Source of the DNA: Rhizobium sp. Root274
Lineage (GTDB): Bacteria > Pseudomonadota > Alphaproteobacteria > Rhizobiales > Rhizobiaceae
Reading direction: 5' to 3'
Assembly: GCF_001429245.1 (NCBI RefSeq)
Contig: NZ_LMJE01000001.1
Coordinates: 807,179 to 871,178 of the forward strand
Length of the DNA stretch: 64,000 nucleotides
Shown here: piece after piece, positions 16,384-24,705 of the stretch
Numbering within the stretch: the first letter of the stretch is position 1
Layout of the letters: every line of letters starts with the position of its first letter
Program-made: the position numbers and the translations under genes
The notes under the pieces: generated by a model
Told to the model about the DNA's origin: nothing
Database searches by the model: none
The model's input: the letters and a program-made list of their open reading frames with translations, nothing else

Positions 16384-17075
16384 CAGGCCGCTCCGACGCG
16401 GGCGGCGATGCGCCGGGAGAGGAATTCGGAGGCGATGAGGGCCCCGAGCGAAAGGGCGATGGAGATCAGCGTGAGGCGCATGGCCGCAACCTCGCCGCCG
16501 GGCACCTGGGTATAGGTGTAGATCGCCGAAGCGAGCGTCTGGGTTTCGCCGGGGATGTTGGAGACGAAGGTGATGGTCGCACCGAATTCGCCCATGGATT
16601 TGGCGAAGGCCAGGATGGCGCCGGCGGCGACACCGGGCAGGATCAGCGGGAGTGTCACGGTGAGAAAGACATGGGCGGGGCTCGCACCCAGCGTCGAGGC
16701 GGCCGCTTCCAGTTTCCGGTCCACGGCATCCAGTGACAGGCGAATGGAGCGGACGAGTAGCGGGAAGCCCATCACGGCGGCGGCAAGGGCCGCCCCTGTC
16801 CAGCGGAAGGAGAAGACCAGGCCGAACGTCGATTCGAGAAATGCGCCGACAGTCCCACGACGGCCGAAGGTGATCAGCAGCAGGTAACCCGTCACCACCG
16901 GCGGCAGGATCAACGGCAGGTGGACCAGGCCGTTCAGCAGCGTCTTGCCCCAGAAATCCCTGCGCGACAGCAGCCAGGCAATGCCAAGCCCGAGCGGCAG
17001 CGAAAAGGTGACGGCGACCGCCGCGACCTTCAGGCTGAGCCACATGGCGGTCCATTCTTCAGCCGTCAGGTTCAA
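16383..17075 (-). CDS. modB: molybdate ABC transporter permease ModB
   Basis: This 230-residue inner-membrane permease has about five hydrophobic helices and the BPD-type EAA loop (EAAASTLGASPAHVFLTVTLPLI, near residues 135-155) that contacts ModC. It is the middle gene of modABC; modA ends 36 bp upstream. Confidence 0.95.
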   Translation of the reverse strand: MNLTAEEWTAMWLSLKVAAVAVTFSLPLGLGIAWLLSRRDFWGKTLLNGLVHLPLILPPVVTGYLLLITFGRRGTVGAFLESTFGLVFSFRWTGAALAAAVMGFPLLVRSIRLSLDAVDRKLEAAASTLGASPAHVFLTVTLPLILPGVAAGAILAFAKSMGEFGATITFVSNIPGETQTLASAIYTYTQVPGGEVAAMRLTLISIALSLGALIASEFLSRRIAARVGAA

Positions 17076-17110
17076 TCAGGACATCCCGGATGCTTTGGCT
17101 CGATCGAGCT

Positions 17111-17911
17111 TCAATTGGTCTTGGCGAGCACGGAGAAGCCGGCTTCGGTGAAAATGGCATGGGCCTTTGGCCCCTGCAAGTAAGCGAGGAAGGCTGCGGC
17201 TTGCGCGTTCTTACCATCGGTCGTCAGCGCTGCCGGATAGACGATGGCCGGGTGGCTTGCTTCCGGAAAGCGATCGATGATCTTCACCCCCGGATCGACC
17301 CTCGCATCCGTCTCGTAGACGATGCCGAGAGGGGCTTCTCCGCGCGAGACGAGCAGCAAAGCGGCGCGGACATTTTCCGCCTGGGCGACCTTGTCCTTGA
17401 CGCTCTCCCAGACGCCGAGCGTTTCGAGCGCCGCCTTGCCATAGGTGCCGGCGGGCACGGCATCGACATTGGCCATGGCGAGGCGGCCATCGCCGAGAAG
17501 GCTCGCCAGCGGAAAGTCGTCGGCGATGGTTGCCGTTACGGTCGCATCCTTCGGCGCGACGAGCACGATACGGTTGCCGAGCAGGTTGATGCGGGTGTCG
17601 GGCTTGATGCGGCCGGCCTTGCCGAGATGATCCATCCATTTGAGATCAGCGGAGATGAAGACGTCTGCGGGCGCGCCCTCCTCGATCTGCTTGGCAAGCG
17701 CCGAACTGCCGGCAAAGGACAGGCGGATCTCGTTGCCGGTTTCGGCCTTCCAGTCGGAGGCGATCTGCTCGACGCTTTCCTTGAGACTTGCGGCGGCGAA
17801 GACTGTAACGGGATCAGCGGCTTCTGCACGGCCTGCCGCGATGGCGCCAGGCAGGAGTTGGGCCACCACCGCGCCAAGAGCGAGGACGGCAAGCGTTGTG
17901 AATCTACGCAT
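17111..17911 (-). CDS. modA: molybdate-binding periplasmic protein ModA
   Basis: The 266-residue protein carries a Sec signal peptide (about 1-30, ending GRAEAA). The mature part begins with the ModA signature VTVFAAASLKESVEQI, contains FAGSSALAKQIEEGAPADVFISAD, and ends in the usual FLAYLQGPKAHAIFTEAGF. It captures molybdate or tungstate for ModBC. The ATG is preceded by AGGGAT and a 32-bp operator. Confidence 0.96.
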   Translation of the reverse strand: MRRFTTLAVLALGAVVAQLLPGAIAAGRAEAADPVTVFAAASLKESVEQIASDWKAETGNEIRLSFAGSSALAKQIEEGAPADVFISADLKWMDHLGKAGRIKPDTRINLLGNRIVLVAPKDATVTATIADDFPLASLLGDGRLAMANVDAVPAGTYGKAALETLGVWESVKDKVAQAENVRAALLLVSRGEAPLGIVYETDARVDPGVKIIDRFPEASHPAIVYPAALTTDGKNAQAAAFLAYLQGPKAHAIFTEAGFSVLAKTN

Positions 17912-17920
17912 CAGAAATCC

Positions 17921-17952
17921 CTATCGATATATTTCTTCGGATATATCGATAG
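17921..17952. promoter_or_regulatory. ModE operator upstream of modABC
   Basis: CTATCGATATAT (17921-17932) and ATATATCGATAG (17941-17952) form a perfect 12-bp inverted repeat with an 8-bp spacer. This is the ATCGNTATAT...ATATANCGAT type bound by ModE dimers. It begins 9 bp upstream of the modA ATG, so bound ModE would block transcription when molybdate is sufficient. Confidence 0.88.
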
Positions 17953-17954
17953 CC

Positions 17955-17990
17955 AAAAGGAAAGCCGTCTGCAAGGTGCCGGCGGCTTTC
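17955..17990 (-). terminator. terminator of the DUF1217 gene
   Basis: GAAAGCCG (17960-17967) and CGGCTTTC (17983-17990) form an 8-bp stem, followed on the minus strand by CCTTTTGG. The T run is weak. It separates the DUF1217 gene from the ModE operator. Confidence 0.6.
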
Positions 17991-17997
17991 GGATTCA

Positions 17998-20181
17998 TCA
18001 GTATTTGAGCTGAGCGATGCTGAGAAGCAGGTCGGCCGAGATGCTGGCGCTGCCGCCGGACAGGATCGAGACCGCCGTGGTGTCGTAATTGCCGTTTTCT
18101 GTGTCATACATGGCAGTATAGCGCTCAATTAGGCGCTGCAGCTTCTTCGGGTCCTGAAGGTCGGACAACTCAAGCTGCGAATTGATGACCTTGGCCTGCG
18201 CGTCGACATCCATGTTGGAAAAATCATCGGTATAACCGAAGATGGTCCGGAAGACTTCCGTCAAAGCGTCATCGGCAATGATCTCATAAGCGTCGGTGAT
18301 CGTGGGTGCTGTGCGTTCGAAATAAAGAGCGAGACGCACAGCTTCACTGCTCTCGCCTTCGTTCTCTTCCAGTGTCTGGCGCATATAGAGATTGACTGTC
18401 TCAAGCGTCTCGCCGCGCTGCTGGACTGTGCCCAAGGTCTCGCGGGTCAGCTTGCCCTCGCTGTCAAAGTTGAAGGATGCAACCAGTTCGGCCCATTTGT
18501 TGCTGGACTGCTGATTGACGAAGCTCTTCGGATCGGACAGGTCGGAAGCGAATATCTGCTTGAGGAAATCGTCGCTCACCGTCTCATCCAGGCCGTAGGC
18601 GCCGATCACTACGTCGATGATGCCGCGGTCGGACAACAGGTCATCGACCGTCTCCACGCCCTGGATGTTTTCCTGGTAATAGGTCGCCGCCTTGGTGGCG
18701 GTTTCCTTGGTTGTCTTCAGTTCGGTCCCCTCCAGAAAACGGGACTTGTTGATGATGTAGTCTTTGGCGACCATCGTCGCGACAAATGTGCTCTGGGCCT
18801 GAAGCGGGGCGTCGATGTCGCCGTTGCTGTCGAAGTTGAAGAGTTTCGACATTTCGATCAGGCGTTCATCCCTGGATTTGTTGGCGTAGCTCTCCGGATC
18901 GGTGAAGTCGCTGGTCAGCGCCTTGCGCAGTTCCGTGTTGCTGAACTCGCTGGATTCGAATCCAAAGGTCCGCTGCAATATCAGCTTCAACGAAGCGTTG
19001 TTCAGAATGTCATCGACCTTGCTGACCTTGGCCATGCCGGCCTTGTATGTCTCGATGAGGGCCGTCTTCTTCTCTTGGTCGGCGTCATCGTAATAGGTCG
19101 CGAAATTGCTGTTGGTCGTGGCGAGCTGCGTGCTGGACTGAGCTGTCGAATCGGCCTTGACCGCACCTGTGGTGTCGAAGTTGAACTTTTGCGCCAGCGC
19201 GACCCAGGCATCGCCGCCATTGGTGAGGGCGTAATTGTCCGACGCGGTGAGATCGCTGGTGACGATGCTCTTGAACACCGATGACGTGACCGTGCTGTCG
19301 AGCTGGAAAGCCGTCTTTACATAGTTGAACAGGCGGCTGTCGGAGGTGATGTCGGTGACGGAGTCGACGCTGCCGATCTTGGAGGCGTAGTATGCCTTCT
19401 CGCGCTCCAGATAATAATTGCTGACATAGGTCTGCTCCTCGTCGACATAGAGGGAGATCGTCGCCTCCTTCTGTGTATCCGTCTGTGCCTTGGTGTCGGA
19501 AAGGCTGCCATCGCTGTTGAAATTGAAGGCCTTGGCCAGTTTCAGGAAGCCGGCAGCGTCCTGGCTCTTGTTCTTCACCAGCTGGTTCACATAGCTGTTG
19601 CTGTCGCTCACATCGCTCGTAAGAACCTTCAGGATGTGATCCTTGCTGTAATAGGTGCCGTCGATGCCATAAGCGTTCAAGGCGTAATTCAGCAGTCGTG
19701 ATGTCCCGACCAGGCTCTGGGCGCTGGTAATCGTATCGATCCGTTGATCGTAGTAGTTGCTTTCCGCCTCAAGCGAATCGCTTTCGGCAGCGAGTGCCGA
19801 TTCGTATTGCTCCAGCATCTTCGTCTGCTGCGCATCCGTCTGGCCGTCAGCGGTCTCTTCGGTAAACTGGAAGGCGGCGGCGAAATTGCGGTAGCGGTCG
19901 TCGCTCAGCTGATTGGCGAAGCTCTTCTCGTCGTTCAGATCGCTTTCCAGCACCTTCTTCATGAAAGCCTTGGCGTAGGTCATCTCTTCGAGACCATGGG
20001 CCTTCATCGCATAGGAATAGAGCTGATAGTCATCGAGGAACTCGTCGACCGAGGTGACCTTGTCGATGTTGTCCTTGAAGTACTGGGTCTGGCGCGCGAC
20101 GGTGCTGTCCGAGGCCACGCGATCGAGGCTTCCCTTCAGGTCACGGGTGACCAGATTGTAGCTCAGAAAGGTGGAAACCAT
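17998..20181 (-). CDS. DUF1217 protein with six tandem repeats
   Basis: The 727-residue protein is built from about six repeats of a 100-110-residue helical unit. Each unit shows YY(x)n...V(D/T)(x)nL, a mid-helix AYG(L/I) or FG element, SD(L/V/F)xDxxSYxN and a closing FNF(D/N)(S)(D/E)G. This is the DUF1217 domain, best known from rhizobial flagellar clusters where one or a few copies occur. There is no signal peptide or membrane segment, and composition is rich in Asp, Ser and Thr with few Cys, like exported or filament-associated proteins. The ATG at 20181 (MVSTFLSYNLVTRDL) matches the family start. It stands alone here, beside modABC, without other flagellar genes. Function unknown. Confidence 0.85.
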   Translation of the reverse strand: MVSTFLSYNLVTRDLKGSLDRVASDSTVARQTQYFKDNIDKVTSVDEFLDDYQLYSYAMKAHGLEEMTYAKAFMKKVLESDLNDEKSFANQLSDDRYRNFAAAFQFTEETADGQTDAQQTKMLEQYESALAAESDSLEAESNYYDQRIDTITSAQSLVGTSRLLNYALNAYGIDGTYYSKDHILKVLTSDVSDSNSYVNQLVKNKSQDAAGFLKLAKAFNFNSDGSLSDTKAQTDTQKEATISLYVDEEQTYVSNYYLEREKAYYASKIGSVDSVTDITSDSRLFNYVKTAFQLDSTVTSSVFKSIVTSDLTASDNYALTNGGDAWVALAQKFNFDTTGAVKADSTAQSSTQLATTNSNFATYYDDADQEKKTALIETYKAGMAKVSKVDDILNNASLKLILQRTFGFESSEFSNTELRKALTSDFTDPESYANKSRDERLIEMSKLFNFDSNGDIDAPLQAQSTFVATMVAKDYIINKSRFLEGTELKTTKETATKAATYYQENIQGVETVDDLLSDRGIIDVVIGAYGLDETVSDDFLKQIFASDLSDPKSFVNQQSSNKWAELVASFNFDSEGKLTRETLGTVQQRGETLETVNLYMRQTLEENEGESSEAVRLALYFERTAPTITDAYEIIADDALTEVFRTIFGYTDDFSNMDVDAQAKVINSQLELSDLQDPKKLQRLIERYTAMYDTENGNYDTTAVSILSGGSASISADLLLSIAQLKY

Positions 20182-20539
20182 TGGGCATTCCTTGGCAAAG
20201 ATACAGACAGCGCGAATCGCATTATGCGCCTCAATCCTTGCCTGGAGCTTTATGAAATCCTGAAGAAGCGGATCGAAGTGGCGATTTCCGCTCCGCGGAG
20301 CGGCCCTGGTTTCGGGCCTATCGCGCTCCGTCTGTTTCTCCCTGAAACAAGGCGGCCCAAAATTCACTTTTTCGAAACCCTGCCCGATATGACAAAACTA
20401 ACCATTTGAGACCGCAAGGTTTTTTTTACCGCGATTTTTAAGCTGTCTCGAAGGGGGCGTGGCTATCTTGGCGTCATAGAGGACGCAAAGTCCCGAACAG
20501 ACGAGCACATGACGTGCTCTCGGGTAAAACAAGGGTAGC
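20182..20539. other. divergent intergenic region with structured leader
   Basis: The 358-base spacer holds the DUF1217 promoter (minus) and the leader of the gene at 20540 (plus). It includes a T8 run at about 20420 and the hairpins described separately. The left half shows no gene I can support. Confidence 0.55.
20480..20524 (+). promoter_or_regulatory. structured 5' leader, two stacked hairpins
   Basis: GGAC-GCAAA-GTCC (20481-20493) is followed by CCCGA ... GAGCAC-ATGAC-GTGCTC-TCGGG (20492-20524), a nested stem-loop ending 16 bp before the ATG at 20540. It could be a stabilising leader or a regulatory element. I cannot match it to a known riboswitch. Confidence 0.4.
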
Positions 20540-21112
20540 ATGAAGATGACGAACACCGTTTTGAAGCCTGCATGGGCCGGCGCCACCTTGCGACTGGACC
20601 CTGCACGGTTCCCTCAGCAGGTCACCTACGCTTTGCGCGGAGCCTCTGGAGACGTGACGATCACCATCGACGAACGCGGCGCCGTGCTGCGCAAGATCCT
20701 GGCCGGCAGCGGCCTTCCGCTTTCCTTCGCTCTTCCTGCCCGCGCCTTCAAAGGCGTGGCGGCTCGTGCCATCGATCATGGTGACGGCGAAGTCACGGTG
20801 ACGCTGGAACTGCATCACGATGATCCGGAACTGTGCATCCCGCTTCTGGTCGCCCACGACCTTTGCGACATCGCCGCCGACTGGCGTGGCTGGTCGGATG
20901 CCTTCCGCATTCCGATGCTGATGGTCGAGGCCGATGGCGTTGCCCGGCCGCTCGAAGAGCATATCGGCGAGGTTCGCACCAAGGAGACGCAGCCGCGCCG
21001 CCGTCACTCCTATTTCGCCGAGCGCCGCCCACGCTTCCTGGTGCGCCGCACGACTGGCAAGCTGGGTGTAACCATGAAGATTTCCGGAAAGGAAATCATC
21101 GCCCGCAACTGA
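20540..21112 (+). CDS. conserved hypothetical protein (DUF6101-like)
   Basis: The 190-residue soluble protein is typical of small conserved Rhizobiales proteins. It starts with a beta-rich half (LRLDPARFPQQVTYALRG...VTITIDERGAVLRK), has an acidic middle (LHHDDPELCIPLLVAHDLCDI) and ends in a basic tail with RRPRFLVRR and EIIARN. I believe it belongs to the family labelled DUF6101, from memory only. No enzymatic motif is visible. It is a single gene between a structured leader and a strong terminator. Confidence 0.75.
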   Translation: MKMTNTVLKPAWAGATLRLDPARFPQQVTYALRGASGDVTITIDERGAVLRKILAGSGLPLSFALPARAFKGVAARAIDHGDGEVTVTLELHHDDPELCIPLLVAHDLCDIAADWRGWSDAFRIPMLMVEADGVARPLEEHIGEVRTKETQPRRRHSYFAERRPRFLVRRTTGKLGVTMKISGKEIIARN

Positions 21113-21133
21113 TTGTGTCTCTCTTTGAGACGA

Positions 21134-21170
21134 AAAAGGCCCGGAAGGTGACTTTCGGGCCTTTTGATTT
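21134..21170. terminator. bidirectional terminator
   Basis: AAAAGGCCCGGAAG pairs with CTTTCGGGCCTTTT around GTGA, followed by GATTTTG. It serves the plus gene ending at 21112 and probably dmeF ending at 21181. Confidence 0.9.
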
Positions 21171-21180
21171 TGAGGAAGGT

Positions 21181-22236
21181 TCAGGCCGAGCGTGCCGATA
21201 CTGGCCAATCGACCTCGATCGTTACATGCGACAGTTCGCGCAGACGTGCGAGCTTATGACGGTAATGGGCGGGCGACTTCGGCTCATCGGCCGTCAAGGA
21301 AACAATCGCGCCATGATGGCCAGGGCCCAGCTGCCAGACATGCAGATCGACAATGGCGGCGCCCTCGCCCTCGATAATATCGCGGATCTCGTCCGGCAGG
21401 TGTTCCTCCCGTGGCACGTAGTCGAGCAAGATGGCACCGGACTGGCGCAAAAGCCCGAAGGACCAACGACCGATGATCACCATGCCGACGAGGCCGATTG
21501 CGGGATCAAGCCAGAGCCATTGATACAAACTGCCGAAGATGAGCGCGACGATCGCCAACACCGAGGTGACCGCATCGGCCACGACGTGGATATAGGCCGC
21601 GCGCAGATTGGTGTCATGGCCATGATGGGCGTGATGATTGCCTAGGTGGTCGTGATGATGGCCGCCGCCATTGAGCAGGACGGCGCAGACCAGGTTCACC
21701 CCGAGTCCAATAGACGCGACCAGGATCGCCTCGCTGAAGTTGATCGGCACGGGCGCTGTCAGCCGCATCAGGCTTTCCCAGCCGATCAGAAGGGCGACGA
21801 CGGCCAGAACGATGGCGCTGGCGAAGGCCGCGAGATCCCCCACCTTGCCTGTTCCGAAGGTAAAGCGGCCGTTATCGACATTGCGCCGTGCGAAACGATA
21901 GGCGAGGGCTGCAATGAGGATTGCGCCGGCATGGGTTGCCATATGCCAGCCGTCGGCGAGAAGCGCCATTGAGCCGAACAGGATACCGGCGGCGATTTCG
22001 ATGACCATCATCGTCGCCGTGATCGCAATGACGATCCAAGTGCGCCGGGCGTTGCGGTCATGGTCTGCGCCGAGAAAGATGTGGGAATGGCGATTGGGCA
22101 GACGTTCGCCCGCCGGCGGCGGATGCGAGTGGGGATGAGCGTGCCCATGACCATGCCCGTAATCGTGATCGTGATCGCGATCGTGATCGTGATCGTGATC
22201 GTGCGAATGGGGATGGTGATGATCGTGTCCAGTCAT
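21181..22236 (-). CDS. dmeF: CDF-family Co/Ni efflux transporter DmeF-like
   Basis: The 351-residue inner-membrane cation diffusion facilitator exports divalent metal in exchange for protons. The first 50 residues are a His/Asp tract (HDHHHPHSHDHDHD and so on) likely to bind metal. Six transmembrane helices follow, with metal-site motifs ADGWHMATHAG in TM2 and HVVADAVTS in TM5, then a cytosolic C-terminal domain. The ATGA overlap with the upstream dmeR shows a dmeRF operon as known in Rhizobium and Agrobacterium, pointing to cobalt and nickel as substrates. Confidence 0.9.
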   Translation of the reverse strand: MTGHDHHHPHSHDHDHDHDRDHDHDYGHGHGHAHPHSHPPPAGERLPNRHSHIFLGADHDRNARRTWIVIAITATMMVIEIAAGILFGSMALLADGWHMATHAGAILIAALAYRFARRNVDNGRFTFGTGKVGDLAAFASAIVLAVVALLIGWESLMRLTAPVPINFSEAILVASIGLGVNLVCAVLLNGGGHHHDHLGNHHAHHGHDTNLRAAYIHVVADAVTSVLAIVALIFGSLYQWLWLDPAIGLVGMVIIGRWSFGLLRQSGAILLDYVPREEHLPDEIRDIIEGEGAAIVDLHVWQLGPGHHGAIVSLTADEPKSPAHYRHKLARLRELSHVTIEVDWPVSARSA

Positions 22237-22511
22237 TTGAGGTAACTCCTGACGACGTCGATGAGGTCTTGCGCATTTCCGGCCCGCTCGGGATCCGGCT
22301 CACGGTCGGGATCAACGAGATGCTCGCGAATATGATCTTCGATCAATTCTGCCGTCAGTCCCGACATGGCCCCGCGAATCGAGGCGAGTTGGTTGAGGAT
22401 CTGGGCGCACGGCGCCTGCGCTAGAAGCGCGGTTTCGACGGCTTCGAGCTGGCCCTTCATCCGACGGATACGGGCAATCAGCTTGGCCTGATGCTTTTGC
22501 GTGTGACTCAT
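22233..22511 (-). CDS. dmeR: CsoR/RcnR-family metal-sensing repressor DmeR
   Basis: This 92-residue all-helical repressor of the DUF156 family has RIRRMKGQLEAVETAL at the start of the first helix. Its metal ligand set fits RcnR/DmeR: an early His (SHTQKHQ), Cys35 in APCAQILNQL, and His in DHIREHL. Metal binding would release it from the G-tract palindrome just upstream. Confidence 0.9.
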   Translation of the reverse strand: MSHTQKHQAKLIARIRRMKGQLEAVETALLAQAPCAQILNQLASIRGAMSGLTAELIEDHIREHLVDPDREPDPERAGNAQDLIDVVRSYLK

Positions 22512-22514
22512 AGC

Positions 22515-22538
22515 ATAGGGGGGTACCCTATTTTATAC
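22515..22538 (-). promoter_or_regulatory. DmeR operator and -10 element
   Basis: ATAGGG-GGGTA-CCCTAT is a G/C-tract palindrome (22515-22531) of the kind recognised by RcnR/DmeR repressors. On the minus strand TATAAAAT overlaps its edge and can serve as -10. It lies 3 bp from the dmeR ATG, which has no clear ribosome site. Confidence 0.7.
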
Positions 22539-22576
22539 GCGAATACAATCGCCCTTGCGGCTGTTGCGCCACGGAG

Positions 22577-23530
22577 TCAGGCGAAGGGCAGCGCCAGGAT
22601 GAGACCGGCAAAAATAATCAGGCCCACGCAGTTGTTCGACTTGAACAGAGCCAGGCACTGGGCGCCGTCGTCGATATCGAGCACCTTGATCTGCCAGGCC
22701 AGCAGACCTCCGGCGACCAGCAGCCCGAGAATCGACGGCCAGGCGGCACCGGCAACAACAAAAGCCACGAGCAGCAGGATGAGCGTCAGTCCATAAAGGC
22801 CGACCAACCAGATCTTCGTGTCATCGCCGAACAGGCGGGCGGTGGACCGCACACCCACCAGCGCGTCGTCCTCCTTGTCCTGATGGGCATAGATGGTGTC
22901 GTAACCGATGGTCCAGGCAACGGCGCCGGCATAGACGAGGACGGCGGCGAGCGAGAGATTGCCATGCAGCCCCGCCCAGCCCATCAGCCCGCCCCAGGAG
23001 AAGGCCAGGCCGAGGAAGAATTGCGGCCAGTCGGTGAAGCGCTTGGCGAAAGGGTAAATCGCGACGATTGCGAGCGAGAGGATGCCGAGCACGATCGAAA
23101 ACGTGTTGAAGCAGAGCAGAACGGCGAGACCGACCAGGGCCTGCAGGACCATGAAGATCTTGGCATTTTTCCGCGTGATGCGACCGGAGGGCAGCGGCCG
23201 CGAGCGGGTGCGCGCCACCTTGTCGTCAATCTCGTGGTCGACGAGGTCGTTATAGGTGCAGCCGGCGCCGCGCATGGCGACCGAGCCGATGAAGAACAGC
23301 ACAAGGTGAAACGCGAAGAGGCCGAGGTTCAGCCGGCCTTCTGCGGCAAGCGCATTGGCGGCGAGTGCCGAGGACCAGAAGCAGGGCCACATCAACAATT
23401 GCCAGCCGATCGGCCGATCCCAGCGGGCGAGCTGGGCATGCGGCCAGAGCCATCGCGGCAGAACGCGATAAACGAAATTGTCGGAGGGCGCGTCGATGAC
23501 GCGGTCGGTGATGGGATCGGCTGTGCTCAT
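22577..23530 (-). CDS. ubiA: 4-hydroxybenzoate polyprenyltransferase UbiA
   Basis: The 317-residue integral membrane prenyltransferase joins 4-hydroxybenzoate to the polyprenyl chain in ubiquinone synthesis. The first Asp-rich motif NDLVDHEIDD (94-103) and the second YDTIYAHQDKEDD (near 220) that bind the Mg-diphosphate are intact. About eight to nine hydrophobic helices are seen. It is a single gene. Confidence 0.95.
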   Translation of the reverse strand: MSTADPITDRVIDAPSDNFVYRVLPRWLWPHAQLARWDRPIGWQLLMWPCFWSSALAANALAAEGRLNLGLFAFHLVLFFIGSVAMRGAGCTYNDLVDHEIDDKVARTRSRPLPSGRITRKNAKIFMVLQALVGLAVLLCFNTFSIVLGILSLAIVAIYPFAKRFTDWPQFFLGLAFSWGGLMGWAGLHGNLSLAAVLVYAGAVAWTIGYDTIYAHQDKEDDALVGVRSTARLFGDDTKIWLVGLYGLTLILLLVAFVVAGAAWPSILGLLVAGGLLAWQIKVLDIDDGAQCLALFKSNNCVGLIIFAGLILALPFA

Positions 23531-23610
23531 ATCCCAACTGATAGAGCATGGGCGCGGTCAAGAAAACCGCCCCCTGGCCGTGCCGCGCGGAAATCCGATG
23601 CGGCCCTGTG

Positions 23611-24408
23611 TCAGTCGAAGCTGACGCCGAACTTGTAGCTGGCCGAGACGCCGAACATCAGCTGGTTGCGGGTGCCCTCTTCCCGGACCAGGCTCGAATC
23701 GGCGGCGGGGCCGGCAAGGTGCTTGTATTCGGTGAAGGCGCTCATCGAGAGCTTATCGGTCGCGTCCCAGGTAACCGCACCGCCCGCCCCATAAGAGGTG
23801 ATGCCGCCATCGGGATCATACTGGCTGAGGCCTGAAGCGGCGGATTCGGCGGCGTTGACGCCGTAATAGGCCTGGGTGTAGCCGCTCGTCGCATAGGTCA
23901 TGCGCGGGCCGGCCGACACGCGCAGGCCGGGGGCGATATCGGTGAAGGCATCGACGGCGATATCGGCGACCAGTCCGTCATGGGCGCGGATGCCCTGGCG
24001 CAGCTCAGCGCGGGCGCGCAGGTAATCGGTGACATAGAGGTCGGCAAAGCCGCCGAGTTCACCGCCCCATTTGACTTCAGACAGGCCTTTCAGCGCATCG
24101 TCCGTGCCGGCGTCGCGCCCGGGCACGAATTTGCCGACGACACCGGCGCGCAGGACGTCCGCGTCATAGATCGCAAAGCTCGGATTATCGTTGCGCGAGG
24201 AAAAACGCGGCGTGCCACCCCGGCCAACGGAGATGATGGGCTGGAAGAAGAGCTTGCGGTTCTTGGAGCCTTCGAACGTGGGGGCGGAAATGCCGGCGCC
24301 GCCGAGCGTCACGTACCAGTTGCCGGAAAAGAAGCCATCGGCCAAAGCCGGCGAGGCGGTGAGCGCTACGGACGCTAAGAGAAGTGAAGCGAAACGCGCC
24401 TTGTGCAT
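23611..24408 (-). CDS. MipA/OmpV family outer-membrane protein
   Basis: The 265-residue protein has a signal peptide (about 1-23, ending PALA) and then alternating beta strands: LGGAGISAPTFEGSKNRK near the start, DVLRAGVVGKFVPGRD, and a terminal strand YKFGVSFD ending in an aromatic-flanked residue as in outer-membrane barrels. MipA/OmpV proteins are scaffolds or porins of the outer membrane; no substrate can be given. It is divergent from the aminotransferase gene. Confidence 0.88.
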   Translation of the reverse strand: MHKARFASLLLASVALTASPALADGFFSGNWYVTLGGAGISAPTFEGSKNRKLFFQPIISVGRGGTPRFSSRNDNPSFAIYDADVLRAGVVGKFVPGRDAGTDDALKGLSEVKWGGELGGFADLYVTDYLRARAELRQGIRAHDGLVADIAVDAFTDIAPGLRVSAGPRMTYATSGYTQAYYGVNAAESAASGLSQYDPDGGITSYGAGGAVTWDATDKLSMSAFTEYKHLAGPAADSSLVREEGTRNQLMFGVSASYKFGVSFD

Positions 24409-24705
24409 GATGACCCTCAGAAGTTACGCGAAACCACAGACTGGCAGGGCGCGGGCCTTGCTTTCGTTCAATATCGCGTAAATCTGTTACAACACCTTTA
24501 ACCACGATGCCCGCCGCGAGCGTGGTCGACACATCGCGAACGGTGATGGATCGATCTCGCAAGCTGCTGATCGCGCGAAGAAAATCATAACTTTTGCAGC
24601 TCCGCGGGTACGATTGCGGGATTTTCCGTGCCTCATACCAGTTTGTCCTTGACCTCTCCGGCGCCCGCGCCTTTGCTGCATAGCAATGAGAACAGGAGAC
24701 CAGTC

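Noticed and set aside
15298..17055. A 585-residue frame covering modC and running back through modB
   Set aside because: The N-terminal part is low-complexity Arg/Pro text out of frame with modB; modC starts at 16383 and modB motifs are in the other frame.
20440..20539. c-di-GMP-I riboswitch
   Set aside because: GGACGCAAAGTCC looks like part of its core, but the AGGGCAAACC-type block and the second tetraloop helix are missing.
22155..22205. GATC/GTGATC iterations as a replication or methylation site cluster
   Set aside because: They encode the His/Asp tract of DmeF and follow from codon repetition.
24409..24705. Regulatory RNA between mipA-like and ilvE genes
   Set aside because: A CTTGAC -35-like box is visible near 24648, but no conserved structure or convincing -10.
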